Source: Photobacterium alginatilyticum (GTDB lineage Bacteria > Pseudomonadota > Gammaproteobacteria > Enterobacterales > Vibrionaceae). From it: a stretch of 64,000 nucleotides of DNA. The notes beneath the pieces are model-generated. The model did not search any database and was not told where the DNA came from. It saw nothing but the letters and a program-made list of their open reading frames with translations. Each line of letters starts with the position of its first letter. Position 1 is the first letter of the stretch. A program made the position numbers and the translations under genes. Positions 34,972 to 44,012 of the stretch are shown in pieces. Where the stretch lies: the NCBI RefSeq assembly GCF_009910675.1, contig NZ_RSEJ01000001.1, positions 482,909 to 546,908 of the forward strand, written 5' to 3'.

Positions 34972-37028
34972 TTGGACTGCAAGTTCGACATCATCTTCCG
35001 GGGCGGATCCGATTCAAAGTTCCTGCGCTAAAAGCGTATCGGGATATCGGTGACTGGATCAAGCAAAGCCTGATGGCCATTCAGGGTGTGCGCGAGGTTC
35101 GGGTAAACGAGCATGCCTGCTCGGTGGTTATCTCCTACGAGACGCAGCTACTGGATTGCAAAACCATTAAGGCACGCTTATCGGCTCTGGATCTCAATGA
35201 AGCTGAAGCATCTGATTCTGAGCATGAATATACCCGTGGTGATGTGGCGATGAACGTTATCGGCACGCTGTCGGCTGCAATGCTACCCAAACGTTGGGGC
35301 GCACTTGCTACTGCGAGCTTGATAGCACCAACGTTATTTGAAGGGATCGACGAGCTTAGGAATAAGCGTGTTTCAGTCGAGGTTCTTGACGCGGTTGCTG
35401 TTGGTTTGTCCGCCTGGCGGGGTGATTACCGTACCGCTATGATGACCCAGAGCCTGATCAGCCTTGGTGAATACATGGAGCAGCGCACCAGCCGAAGCAG
35501 CGATCAGTTGCTGGCCGAGCTAATGAGGCCACAGGAATGCCTGGTGTGGCGCATTGATGCCGATGGTAAGACTCAGTGTAATTCCTCCGAGCTGGTGGCC
35601 GGCGATTTGATTGAGTTGATGCCCGGCAACGCAATTCCGATTGACGGTACGATTGAGTCCGGCGCTGCACTGATCAATCAGTCGACGCTAACGGGTGAAA
35701 GCGTACCTGTCCGTCGTGAGGCTGATGCCGTGGTGTATTCAGGGACGACTGTCCATGAAGGCTCGATCAAGGTACGGGTCGAGAAAGTCGGCAGCGAAGC
35801 AACCACGGCTAAAATTGCCAAGCTGATTTATGAGTCGCTGAGCGAGAAAAGCGAGATTCAACAGGTGACTCAGGATATGGCGGATCGCCGTGTAAAGATC
35901 ACCCTGGGGATCGGTGCCGCTGTGTTTGCGTTGACTCAGGACGTCAACCGTCTTGCCTCGGTCTTTTTGGTCGATTATTCCTGCGCGCTAAAGCTCAGTA
36001 CGCCAGTTACTTTTAAGTCGATCATGTACCGGGCTGCGCAGAACGGCATTCTGCTCAAGGGCGGGAGTGCCATCGAGAAGCTGGTGAAGGTGGATACCTG
36101 TGTCTTTGATAAGACCGGAACGCTGACTTACGGCGATATGGAAGTGACCGATGTGGTCCCGCTCTGCAGTGATAATAGTGCCAGGGATCTGCTGGCCATT
36201 GCGGCATCGGTGGAAGAGCACAGTAGTCACCCGTTATCCCAGGCTGTGGTAAATGCAGCGAAGCATAATGAGTTGCCACATATTGATCATGGCGAGGTAG
36301 AGTACGTAATTGCCCATGGCCTTCGCAGCACGCTCAATGAGCACTGTCTGGTGATGGGAAGCCGCCATTTCCTTGAAGTACATGAAGAAGTTGATTTTAC
36401 ACCGTTCGAAGCAACTATTCGTGATCTTGAGGAAAAAGGGCGCCACCTGATCTATATCTCGCATCAGCACAAGTTGATAGGCCTGATCGGTCTTCGTGAT
36501 CATTTACGTGACGATGTAACGCAGACGCTTCAGGTGCTTCGTGATTCGGGAGTACGCGAGCTTGTTATGATCTCCGGGGATCGTGCTTTCAAAGCCCAGA
36601 TGCTGGGGGATGAGCTTAAGCTGGACAAGGTCTACGCTGAGGCTACTCCGTCGAGCAAATCGAAGATTGTCGAGGAACTGCGCCAGTCCGGTCGTACCGT
36701 GATGTTTGTTGGTGACGGTGTCAATGATGCTCCGGCGCTGACAAAAGCCGATGTCGGTGTGGCGATGTGCAAAGGCACAGAACTGGCCAGACAGGCGGCC
36801 GATGTTGTACTGCTGAGAGACGAGCTATACGGTGTTGCCGAGTCAAGACAACTGGCACAAGTTGCCATGTCGTTGGTTAATAGCAATATCAAGCTGGCAG
36901 AATACGTTAATAGCGGCATTATGTTAGCTGCAGCGTTGGGCATGCTTAGCCCGGCGGCGAGTGCCTTATTACATAACGGGACAACCTTGGCTATTCTGGC
37001 ACGCTCAGTGGCAGCAAAAAATGCTTAG
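34968..37028 (+). CDS. P1B-type heavy-metal ATPase, FezB-like
   Basis: A 686-residue P-type ATPase. It opens with an HMA2-like domain without CxxC (VRHHLPGRIRFKV). The actuator TGES motif is LTGESVPVRRE, the phosphorylated residue is Asp381 in DKTGTLTYGD, the P1B-specific His-Pro is HSSHPLSQA, and the hinge is GDGVNDAPAL. The metal-selecting motif in the membrane, normally CPx, reads SCA (S338-C339-A340), so it is not a standard copper, zinc or cobalt pump. This fits the P1B-6-type group that includes FezB of ferrosome clusters. It is the last gene of a coupled five-gene operon and is followed by a terminator. Confidence 0.85.
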   Translation: MIGLQVRHHLPGRIRFKVPALKAYRDIGDWIKQSLMAIQGVREVRVNEHACSVVISYETQLLDCKTIKARLSALDLNEAEASDSEHEYTRGDVAMNVIGTLSAAMLPKRWGALATASLIAPTLFEGIDELRNKRVSVEVLDAVAVGLSAWRGDYRTAMMTQSLISLGEYMEQRTSRSSDQLLAELMRPQECLVWRIDADGKTQCNSSELVAGDLIELMPGNAIPIDGTIESGAALINQSTLTGESVPVRREADAVVYSGTTVHEGSIKVRVEKVGSEATTAKIAKLIYESLSEKSEIQQVTQDMADRRVKITLGIGAAVFALTQDVNRLASVFLVDYSCALKLSTPVTFKSIMYRAAQNGILLKGGSAIEKLVKVDTCVFDKTGTLTYGDMEVTDVVPLCSDNSARDLLAIAASVEEHSSHPLSQAVVNAAKHNELPHIDHGEVEYVIAHGLRSTLNEHCLVMGSRHFLEVHEEVDFTPFEATIRDLEEKGRHLIYISHQHKLIGLIGLRDHLRDDVTQTLQVLRDSGVRELVMISGDRAFKAQMLGDELKLDKVYAEATPSSKSKIVEELRQSGRTVMFVGDGVNDAPALTKADVGVAMCKGTELARQAADVVLLRDELYGVAESRQLAQVAMSLVNSNIKLAEYVNSGIMLAAALGMLSPAASALLHNGTTLAILARSVAAKNA

Positions 37029-37058
37029 GTAAGCGTTTTTACCACGGATTATTTGATG

Positions 37059-37088
37059 AATGCCCGGCAAACGCCGGGCATTGTCGTT
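37059..37088 (+). terminator. terminator of the P1B-ATPase operon
   Basis: AATGCCCGGC and GCCGGGCATT form a 10-bp stem around AAAC, followed by GTCGTTT. Confidence 0.7.
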
Positions 37089-37191
37089 TAAGCCGTAGAT
37101 AATTTATTCCCTGTTTTCAATAGCTAGTATTCTTGCTATACAATCAGGCACATAGAAATAAAATAGAACATACGAATAAAAGGGGAAAAGA

Positions 37192-38490
37192 GTGGAGTCA
37201 GCTTTTTATGTCGACAATATGTTATGCCGCCAGCATCAGTTTGCTTTGCCGCTTGACTATGCCAACAAGGACGGAGAAACGATAACGGTCTTTGCCCGTG
37301 AAGTCGTTTCGAAAGAGAACCGTGATGCGACACTGCCATGGCTTGTTTATTTGCAGGGCGGCCCGGGTTTTCCGTCTCCTCGCCCCGATGCCAACAGTGG
37401 TTGGCTAAAGCGTGCATTACAGCAATATCGGGTGCTGCTGCTGGATCAGCGTGGAACAGGTAACAGCCAGGTTGTCAGCGCACAAACTCTGGCCGGTCAA
37501 TCAGTCAGCGAGCAGGTTGGGTATTTGTCTCAGTTTAGGGCTGACAATATCGTCCGCGATGCTGAAGCCATTCGTGAGCAGTTGGGTATCGAACAATGGG
37601 CCTTGCTGGGACAAAGTTTTGGCGGCTTCTGTACCTTGCATTATTTGTCTTATTACCCAGATAGCCTGTTGAGAGCCTATATTACCGGCGGGATCCCGTC
37701 ATTGACACGTCATGCCGACGAGGTGTATCGCGCAACATACAAACGGGTGCTGGATAAGAATAAGGCGTTTTTCGATGCGTTTCCTCAAGCCCAGCAAATG
37801 TGTAACCGGATTGCTGATCATCTACTTGCCAATGATGTGCGGTTACCCAACGGTCAGCTATTTACGGTTGAGCAGTTTCAGCTAATCGGGATTAACCTGG
37901 GCCGGAGCGGGGCAAATGCGGCAATGTATTACTTGCTGGAAGGCGCATTTACCGAGGTCGGAGGGACACCACAGCTAAGCTACAGTTTCCTAAATGCCAT
38001 GCTGGCAGAGCAGGCTTATCAGACCAACCCGATTTACGCTATTTTGCATGAGGCCATTTATTGTCAGAACACAGCCTCACGGTGGTCGGCCCACCGAGTA
38101 CGTTCCGAGTATCCGCAGTGTAAGTATGAATCCGGTAAGGATTTCTGCTTTACCGGCGAGATGGTCTACCCATGGATGTTTGATCAGCTGGAAAGCCTTA
38201 AACCGCTCAAAGCGGCGGCTGATCAACTTGCCGAGAAGAAAGACTGGCCTGCACTCTATGATCTAGAGCAGTTGTCACGCAATAGGGTGCCTGTTGCGGC
38301 CGCAGTGTATGCCGAGGATATGTACGTAGAATTTGATTATAGTCGCGAGACGTTAGCGCAGATGGACAAGGCGAAGGCGTGGATGACCAATGAGTACGAG
38401 CATAATGGCTTGCGTGCTGACGGCGAGCGAATTCTTGACAGGCTTATTTTGCTTGCTGATGAGCTTGAACAGCGTGGTAGTGCACAGTGA
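37192..38490 (+). CDS. alpha/beta-hydrolase, proline iminopeptidase-like
   Basis: A 432-residue member of the prolyl aminopeptidase (peptidase S33) family. The oxyanion motif is LQGGPGFPSPRP and the nucleophile Ser lies in LLGQSFGGFCTLHYLS (GQSFGG). The LLDQRGTGNS block and the C-terminal AVYAEDMYVEFDYS segment are as in these enzymes. It would release N-terminal Pro or other residues from peptides in the cytoplasm. It starts with GTG at 37192 behind AGGGGA. It is a single gene. Confidence 0.88.
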   Translation: MESAFYVDNMLCRQHQFALPLDYANKDGETITVFAREVVSKENRDATLPWLVYLQGGPGFPSPRPDANSGWLKRALQQYRVLLLDQRGTGNSQVVSAQTLAGQSVSEQVGYLSQFRADNIVRDAEAIREQLGIEQWALLGQSFGGFCTLHYLSYYPDSLLRAYITGGIPSLTRHADEVYRATYKRVLDKNKAFFDAFPQAQQMCNRIADHLLANDVRLPNGQLFTVEQFQLIGINLGRSGANAAMYYLLEGAFTEVGGTPQLSYSFLNAMLAEQAYQTNPIYAILHEAIYCQNTASRWSAHRVRSEYPQCKYESGKDFCFTGEMVYPWMFDQLESLKPLKAAADQLAEKKDWPALYDLEQLSRNRVPVAAAVYAEDMYVEFDYSRETLAQMDKAKAWMTNEYEHNGLRADGERILDRLILLADELEQRGSAQ

Positions 38491-38545
38491 TATCATCAGT
38501 AACCAATAGCGGCGGATGCTGCGCGTTTGCCTAACTGGATTTTTT

Positions 38546-38582
38546 GACATTAAAGTTGTATATATATTGCAACTTTAATGTC
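38546..38582. repeat. perfect 13-bp palindrome overlapping a TTGACA element
   Basis: GACATTAAAGTTG (38546-38558) is exactly repeated in inverse at 38570-38582 with an 11-base spacer, 13 bases before the next gene start. TTGACA at 38544 overlaps the left arm. This looks like an operator or a hairpin in the leader. Confidence 0.75.
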
Positions 38583-38594
38583 TGGGATAGGAAA

Positions 38595-38957
38595 ATGAAA
38601 AATTCAGCAGGTACTTTCAGTCTTGTTGGCCTACTGCTCCCGGTAGTCCTTAGTTTCTGGTTATTGGCTGCACATTTTTTGCGAATGGGGAACCTATTTG
38701 TGTTTGCCGTACTGGTGTCTTTTCCGTTGTTATTGGTTGTCAAGAGCGCCTTTATTGCACGCTTCATGCAAGTTAGCCTGGTTGTGGCTTCATTCACATG
38801 GATGCAAATCACGTATCAGATGTTGATGACCAGAATGATGATGGGTGATGACTGGCAACGAATGACCATCATTATGGGAGTGGTGATCTGCTTTACGCTT
38901 TTTTCTTCCTGTCTGTTTTTACATGCCAGGCTTGAACGTCATTACGGGCTAAATTAA
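38595..38957 (+). CDS. four-helix membrane protein, unknown function
   Basis: A 120-residue protein with four hydrophobic helices (near residues 9-27, 33-49, 56-75 and 89-109) and few charged residues. GATAGGAAA precedes the ATG at 38595. I recognise no family. Its promoter carries a perfect 13-bp palindrome, and another palindrome lies after it, so it may be under dedicated control. Confidence 0.7.
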   Translation: MKNSAGTFSLVGLLLPVVLSFWLLAAHFLRMGNLFVFAVLVSFPLLLVVKSAFIARFMQVSLVVASFTWMQITYQMLMTRMMMGDDWQRMTIIMGVVICFTLFSSCLFLHARLERHYGLN

Positions 38958-39311
38958 CTGCTTTTTCAGTAGTTGCCACATCATGCATAATGAGAAACGC
39001 CAATAAATGTTATAATATAACATTTATCTTGTAAGTAACGGCCATACTAATAGTGTTGCTCTGGTTAATGCTGTGACAAGAAGTGCTGTTTTAGTGTAAT
39101 TATTTTAGATATCATCTAAGCAATAAAGAGGAATGCTCAAATTCCATACAAGTACTTTAATATCAGAGTATTATGGTAGTTGGGTATAAAGTAAGGTTAT
39201 CTGCTTTTATGGGGTAGAGGTATAATACCCATGCCCGATACGGTTCGGTGATAGCGAACTATTTGTGGCTTATATTCCCGTAATGGCAATTCAGAAGTAC
39301 TTAGGAACAAC
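38958..39311. other. gene-free region upstream of ribA with an AT-rich palindrome
   Basis: About 350 bases with no gene. ATAAATGTTAT (39003-39013) and ATAACATTTAT (39017-39027) form a perfect 11-bp palindrome. TATAAT at 39221-39226 is a good -10 candidate for ribA, with a weak -35. No FMN riboswitch signature is visible. Confidence 0.5.
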
Positions 39312-39911
39312 ATGGTTAATGTACGGGCGCGAGTGCCTTTCAAAGTCGGCTTGAACAGTAATATCGAAGCCGATCTACTTTCTTTTAACGGACTTGAGTC
39401 AGGTAAAGAACATGTTGCCCTGATTTTTCAGGACGCTGATAAACAATCTTCACCTCCGCTGGTTCGAATGCATTCTGAGTGCCTGACGGGCGACGTTTTC
39501 CACTCTTCGCGCTGTGACTGTGGTGAACAGCTAGACGAAACACTGAACAAAATGGGTGAGCAGGGTGGAGTGTTGTTGTACCTGCGCCAGGAAGGCCGTG
39601 GGATCGGCTTGTACAATAAAATTGATGCTTATGAGCTGCAAAGCCAAGGCATGAATACCTACGAAGCCAACAATCATCTGGGGTTTGGTGATGATCTACG
39701 TGACTTCACCGAAGCGGCTTTGATGCTCAAGGCTCTAGGTCTAACCGATATTCGCCTGATCACCAATAATCCTAAAAAAATTAATGAGCTCGAAGCTCTG
39801 GGTATTACTATCTCAGAGGTGGTCGGTACCAAGGCCCATGTGAAAGACGGTAACGAGAGCTACCTGAGAACCAAAGCCAGCCGTGGTAAGCACCGCTTTA
39901 ACTTCGACTGA
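39312..39911 (+). CDS. ribA: GTP cyclohydrolase II RibA
   Basis: A 199-residue GTP cyclohydrolase II. The zinc ligands are in [18 protein letters not shown] (three Cys), and the catalytic region includes [10 protein letters not shown] and [16 protein letters not shown]. It opens GTP to start riboflavin synthesis. The length equals E. coli RibA, and there is no RibB fusion. It is transcribed alone. Confidence 0.96.
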   Translation: MVNVRARVPFKVGLNSNIEADLLSFNGLESGKEHVALIFQDADKQSSPPLVRMHSECLTGDVFHSSRCDCGEQLDETLNKMGEQGGVLLYLRQEGRGIGLYNKIDAYELQSQGMNTYEANNHLGFGDDLRDFTEAALMLKALGLTDIRLITNNPKKINELEALGITISEVVGTKAHVKDGNESYLRTKASRGKHRFNFD

Positions 39912-39928
39912 TTAGAGTCTTATCTGTC

Positions 39929-39956
39929 TCTTGATCACTGTGGTGATCAAGAGATC
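39929..39956 (+). terminator. probable ribA terminator
   Basis: TCTTGATCAC and GTGATCAAGA form a perfect 10-bp stem, followed by GATCTTTC; the T run is short. Confidence 0.55.
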
Positions 39957-39986
39957 TTTCATTCTTCGTTTCACTCCCCTCGTTAA

Positions 39987-40697
39987 TCAAACCCATCTGC
40001 CTTGCTCAAGGTGAATCACTTGATCTGCCAACTTCTGCGTTTGTTGCGCGGAATGCGAAACCATTACAATCGTATATTGGGCGGCTAGCTGACGGATCAG
40101 TGCTTCAATTTGATCTGTCGTATCAGGGTCTAGCGATGCTGTTGGCTCATCGAGTAGTAATATTTCAGGTTCGAGGGCAAGAGTGCGAGCTAGACATAGG
40201 CGCTGCTGCTGTCCGCCGGACAACGTATTTGCCGGCCTCGAAAGTCGATCTTTTACATCCTCCCAAAGAGCGGCTTGCTGCAGTGCCGAAACAGCCTGGG
40301 CATGAGCGTGCTCCCCGGAAACATGATTGACAACCTTTAGTGGTAACAACAAATTATCAATGACAGTTCCTGGCAATAGTTGAGGGTGCTGGAAGACCAT
40401 ACCAACTTTTCGGCGTAGATTAGGTAGTTGGTGTGTTTTTAGTGTATTTACAGCCAGTGACTTTCCGTCTAATGACAGTGTGATCTCACCTTTGGCATGG
40501 CTATTTTCGAAGCAGTCATTCAGGCGGTTAAATGCTCTGAGCAGGGTTGTTTTTCCAGAGCCAGATGTCCCTGTCAGCACATGGATTTGGTTTTTTTTCA
40601 GGTTAACGCTGAAGTTAGAAATGATTGGCTGTTTGTCAAAATAGATGCTGAGGTCAGTTATTTTTCCAGCCAGTGAAGGGGGTAGAGTTAAGTTCAT
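39987..40697 (-). CDS. pstB: phosphate ABC transporter ATPase PstB-like
   Basis: A 236-residue ABC ATPase: Walker A GTSGSGKTT, Q loop HPQLLP, signature LSGGQQQR, Walker B EILLLDEPTASLD and the H-loop VSHSAQQT. It lies after pstA with a 1-base gap. Canonical PstB is somewhat longer, about 250-257 residues. With the upstream pstS, pstC and pstA it forms a compact importer set. No phoU follows, unlike the main pst operon of enterics. Confidence 0.85.
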   Translation of the reverse strand: MNLTLPPSLAGKITDLSIYFDKQPIISNFSVNLKKNQIHVLTGTSGSGKTTLLRAFNRLNDCFENSHAKGEITLSLDGKSLAVNTLKTHQLPNLRRKVGMVFQHPQLLPGTVIDNLLLPLKVVNHVSGEHAHAQAVSALQQAALWEDVKDRLSRPANTLSGGQQQRLCLARTLALEPEILLLDEPTASLDPDTTDQIEALIRQLAAQYTIVMVSHSAQQTQKLADQVIHLEQGRWV

Positions 40698-40698
40698 G

Positions 40699-41559
40699 TT
40701 ATTGCCGCCGTGAGGTGGTGCGAATCAAAAAACTAGCAACAGAAAAGATGGTGGCAGTGAGGCACAGGAGCGTGAGTGCCGCACCAAAGGCCATTTGAAG
40801 CTCGGTGTCACTTTGGTACTGAGCACTGTAATAGAAAATAGTAAACGGCAGTGCCTCGTAGCGTTCGAATATGCCTCCGGGTAAGCCTGCATTAGCGACA
40901 ACGCCAGTTAGCATTATCACGGCTGTATCTTCAGCTGCTCTACCTGCTGCTAGCATAATGCCCCCCGATATTCCCTTGGCTGCTTGTGGGAGTAATACCG
41001 AGCGTAATGCTTGCCAACGTGTCATTCCGAGTGACAGAGCGGTATGTTCGAGCGAAGGCGGAAGTGCAAGTAACGCGGTGCGGGTAGCGACAGCCAAATA
41101 GGGGATGATAAGGATTGCCAGGCTTAATGCTGACAGAACTAAGCAGGTGTTAGCAGAAGGGAGCAACCAATTTCGCAGAAACAGGATTAATGTAAAACCA
41201 AACAAGCCCATCAAAATGGAAGGGATACCGGCAAGGATATCGATACCAAAAGCTAATACCCGGCTGAATCGAGTTGCCGGACTTATCGCGAGCCATATCC
41301 CTGTCGCGACTCCAGGGAGCAAAGCAAGTGATAGTGCGAAGGTGACAACGGTCAGTGTTCCTACGCAGGCAGGCCATATACCGTCCCATATAGGTTCAAT
41401 GCCGAAGATGCCCTTCAGTGGGTCGGTATCACCAAAAAAGAGGGTGAAATCAAAGGCCGTTGTGCCGCGAGTAATAATAAACCCAAGCAATACAGTAAGA
41501 CAGGTAATCAATCCAACCGTAGAGCACAAACACCATAGGTGGAACAGACGTAGCTTCAT
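40699..41559 (-). CDS. pstA: phosphate ABC transporter permease PstA
   Basis: A 286-residue permease with six or so membrane helices and the EAA-loop region HTALSLGMTRWQALRSVLLPQAAKG. The family segment GRAAEDTAVIMLTG corresponds to the GETAPL region in E. coli PstA. Its start overlaps the pstC stop by 4 bases. It forms the membrane channel with PstC. Confidence 0.88.
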   Translation of the reverse strand: MKLRLFHLWCLCSTVGLITCLTVLLGFIITRGTTAFDFTLFFGDTDPLKGIFGIEPIWDGIWPACVGTLTVVTFALSLALLPGVATGIWLAISPATRFSRVLAFGIDILAGIPSILMGLFGFTLILFLRNWLLPSANTCLVLSALSLAILIIPYLAVATRTALLALPPSLEHTALSLGMTRWQALRSVLLPQAAKGISGGIMLAAGRAAEDTAVIMLTGVVANAGLPGGIFERYEALPFTIFYYSAQYQSDTELQMAFGAALTLLCLTATIFSVASFLIRTTSRRQ

Positions 41560-42422
41560 CGCTGCTCCTTGGTAATGGCTCTACTGTGTGAAAGCTCTAA
41601 CCTTCTGATCAAAGCAGTGACTGCCGTGCTGATTAAGAGCAACAGTAATCCTGCTGCAAACAGAGAGTTATAGGCAGAGCTGCCGTTTTCGGTTGCTAAA
41701 ACCAGTCCGATATGAGCGGTTAAGGTCCGTATGGAGTCGAGTACATTGCCTGTTAGTTGCGGGGCATTGCCTGCCAGCATCAGTGGCAGAAGTGTGTCAC
41801 CAATGGCTCTGCTGAAACCAAGCAAAGCCGCTGTGGCCATCGCCTTCGTGGAGTTGGGTAAGATGATAAACAGTATGGTTTGGATATCTGTAAACCCTAA
41901 GGCAGTGGTATTTAGGCGCAGCTGTTCAGCCATCGGGCGGCAATGAGACTCAAGCATCAGGATCATCACAGGCAAAATAAGCAGTGTAACAATTGCTGCC
42001 GTTGCCAACAGGCAATATCCCGAGCCGTATCGGAAAGTCTCCCTTAACAGCGGAACGAGTATGAATACTGCGGCAAGGCCATAGACGACGGTGGGGATCC
42101 CTGTCATCAATCTGACTATTCTTCGTACCCATACAGAGACGGTTTTATAACGCTCAAGCAGGCAGAAGCTAGTGATGCCAATGGCTATCGGAAAGGCCAG
42201 AATAAGGGCCAGGGTGGCAACCATTCCCGACCCCAGCACCATTGGCAAGATACCATATTGCCCCTGTTCGGGTTGCCAGCTAAGGGAAAGAACCGAGTCT
42301 CCGGCACTGAAAAATACTGGCAGGGCAAAAAAGCCTAAGAAGCCAAACAGCATGCTCATCAGAACGGCTACCGTGATGGCAAGCATCAAGAGTACCCGTT
42401 CTGTCGTTATTGTTGCTTTCAT
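41556..42422 (-). CDS. pstC: phosphate ABC transporter permease PstC
   Basis: A 288-residue permease with a signal-anchor-like first helix, further membrane helices and the EAA-like loop LNTTALGFTDIQTILFIILPNSTKA, then LLGFSRAIGDTLLPLMLAGN, corresponding to the GETM region of PstC. It lies 6 bases after pstS and overlaps pstA. Confidence 0.88.
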   Translation of the reverse strand: MKATITTERVLLMLAITVAVLMSMLFGFLGFFALPVFFSAGDSVLSLSWQPEQGQYGILPMVLGSGMVATLALILAFPIAIGITSFCLLERYKTVSVWVRRIVRLMTGIPTVVYGLAAVFILVPLLRETFRYGSGYCLLATAAIVTLLILPVMILMLESHCRPMAEQLRLNTTALGFTDIQTILFIILPNSTKAMATAALLGFSRAIGDTLLPLMLAGNAPQLTGNVLDSIRTLTAHIGLVLATENGSSAYNSLFAAGLLLLLISTAVTALIRRLELSHSRAITKEQR

Positions 42423-42428
42423 CGATGC

Positions 42429-43259
42429 TTAACTGCGAACCGGGATATAGCCAGCAGCCTGAATGTATGATTCACCCTGAGGGCTGAAAATGTAATCGAT
42501 AAACGCCTTGGTGAGACCTTGTGGTTCGCCTTTGGTGTTCATATAGAGTTTTCTGACGATGGGATATTCGCCAGATGCACAGGCTTCGTTACTTGGGTGG
42601 ATATTGTCTAGATCGGGGGCTTTGACTGTCTGGTCGATATAGCCGACGCTCGTATAGCCAATTGCTGCCGGATCACGGGCGATAGCGGTTTTCATAGCGC
42701 CGTTGGAAGGGACAACATTGGCATGGCTAACCAGTGGGGCATTATTAAGTAGTTTTTTCGAAAAAACTGCACGGGTGCCGCTGGCCTCGTCGCGGGTAAA
42801 GATGTTAATAGCGCGATCTTGGCCACCGAGCTGTTTCCAATTGGTGATTTTTCCCGAGAAAATGTCAATGACTTGCTGGCTGCTTAAGTCTTCGACGGGG
42901 TTGGAAGGGTTGATAATTGCAGCGACACCATCAATCGCAAAGGGGAGGGAGACGAGTCCGTGCTTTGCTTCGCTCGGTTTTAGTGGACGTCCTGTGTTGC
43001 CAATATCGACGAGCCCTTTTGCGACTTGCTGGGCTCCGACACCGGAACCGCCGCCGGCTATGGTGATTTTAATATCACGGTTTGCCTTCATGATGGATTT
43101 TGCCGCCTGCTTCATTACAGGAATGTGCGCGGTACCGCCAGCAATATTGACCGTTCCCGAAAGGCCATCAAACTTGTCGAGTTCTGTTGCCTGAGAGTGA
43201 GAGGCGAAAACGAATGCACTACAGAGTAGCAGTCTAATAGCACTAGATTTAAACCACAT
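42429..43259 (-). CDS. pstS: periplasmic phosphate-binding protein PstS-like
   Basis: A 276-residue exported binding protein with a signal peptide ending SHSQATE. Phosphate-contact blocks are visible: IAGGGSGVGAQQVAKGLVDIG, RDEASGTRAVF and SNGAMKTAIARDPAAIGY. It belongs to the shorter PstS class common as a second system in vibrios. TGGAGA precedes the ATG. Control by PhoB is likely but no convincing Pho box was seen. Confidence 0.9.
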   Translation of the reverse strand: MWFKSSAIRLLLCSAFVFASHSQATELDKFDGLSGTVNIAGGTAHIPVMKQAAKSIMKANRDIKITIAGGGSGVGAQQVAKGLVDIGNTGRPLKPSEAKHGLVSLPFAIDGVAAIINPSNPVEDLSSQQVIDIFSGKITNWKQLGGQDRAINIFTRDEASGTRAVFSKKLLNNAPLVSHANVVPSNGAMKTAIARDPAAIGYTSVGYIDQTVKAPDLDNIHPSNEACASGEYPIVRKLYMNTKGEPQGLTKAFIDYIFSPQGESYIQAAGYIPVRS

Positions 43260-43437
43260 AATATCTCCATTTATTTTTATCAGTTACATCAGTGACATGG
43301 CTGTACAATTAGCGAACAGCTTAATGGTGTGTATTGGCTTGATAACGCAGAGGTATTATGGGTGAAGGTTCATAATGTCTATTGATTTAAATCATAATTT
43401 CCATTTAGAGACATGGTGGTCAATAGACACTTTTAGA

Positions 43438-43466
43438 AAAATCCTCAAGAAACTTGAGGATTATAG
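43438..43466. repeat. inverted repeat, possible terminator of the SnoaL-like gene
   Basis: ATCCTCAAG and CTTGAGGAT form a 9-bp stem around AAA; flanking A/T tracts are weak. It lies after the minus-strand gene at 43529-43900. Confidence 0.5.
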
Positions 43467-43528
43467 CCTTAAAACAATAGCCGCTAAGCAATTACCTTGA
43501 GAGCAATATATGGAGCTGCGAAGTGTTA

Positions 43529-43900
43529 TCAGCGCTCGCCTAACACTTCAAAGTCATCGTAGGTTAATTTGGCGGTGCCATCTGGCTGGATGACCCAGTG
43601 CTCTTCATGTACAACGCCGAAGGCCTTGTTCATTGTCCACTCAGAGCGAAGAATGAAGCAATTGCTGCCCTTTTTCTCCCATGTCGTGTTCTGGTATTCG
43701 ACCTCGCGATAACCAGAATCGATGATGTGTTGCCAGAAGCCACGAATTTCTTCTGTACCAGTGAATGTGCCGAACGGACGGGCATGCATAACGGCATCTG
43801 CTGTGTACTGCGCGGCGCATCCAGCGGCATCTTGTTGATTGAAAAACTTTTTCCATAGTTCAATGCCTGTCTTGAATGTTTCCGGAGCCTGAGTTGTCAT
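43529..43900 (-). CDS. SnoaL/NTF2-like fold protein
   Basis: A 123-residue protein of the NTF2-like/SnoaL type, with ELWKKFFNQQDAAGCAAQYTADAVM, FGTFTGTEEIRGFWQHII and a C-terminal strand pattern. Members include isomerases, hydrolases and binding proteins; the reaction is unknown. It is divergent from a LysR regulator, which commonly controls such a neighbour. AGGAAAAGG precedes the start. Confidence 0.82.
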   Translation of the reverse strand: MTTQAPETFKTGIELWKKFFNQQDAAGCAAQYTADAVMHARPFGTFTGTEEIRGFWQHIIDSGYREVEYQNTTWEKKGSNCFILRSEWTMNKAFGVVHEEHWVIQPDGTAKLTYDDFEVLGER

Positions 43901-44012
43901 CGCCTTTTCCTGCTTTGCTTCATATTTAGTCGATGATTAAAGCTTAAATCAGATATTAGCGGCGAAAAACAGAGTAATATGTAAATACTGTTTGATAAAA
44001 CTGAACAATACT

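Noticed and set aside
38958..39311. FMN riboswitch before ribA
   Set aside because: The conserved RFN blocks are absent.
43260..43340. Possible Pho box upstream of pstS
   Set aside because: Only loose matches to CTGTCAT-type repeats were found, not properly spaced.
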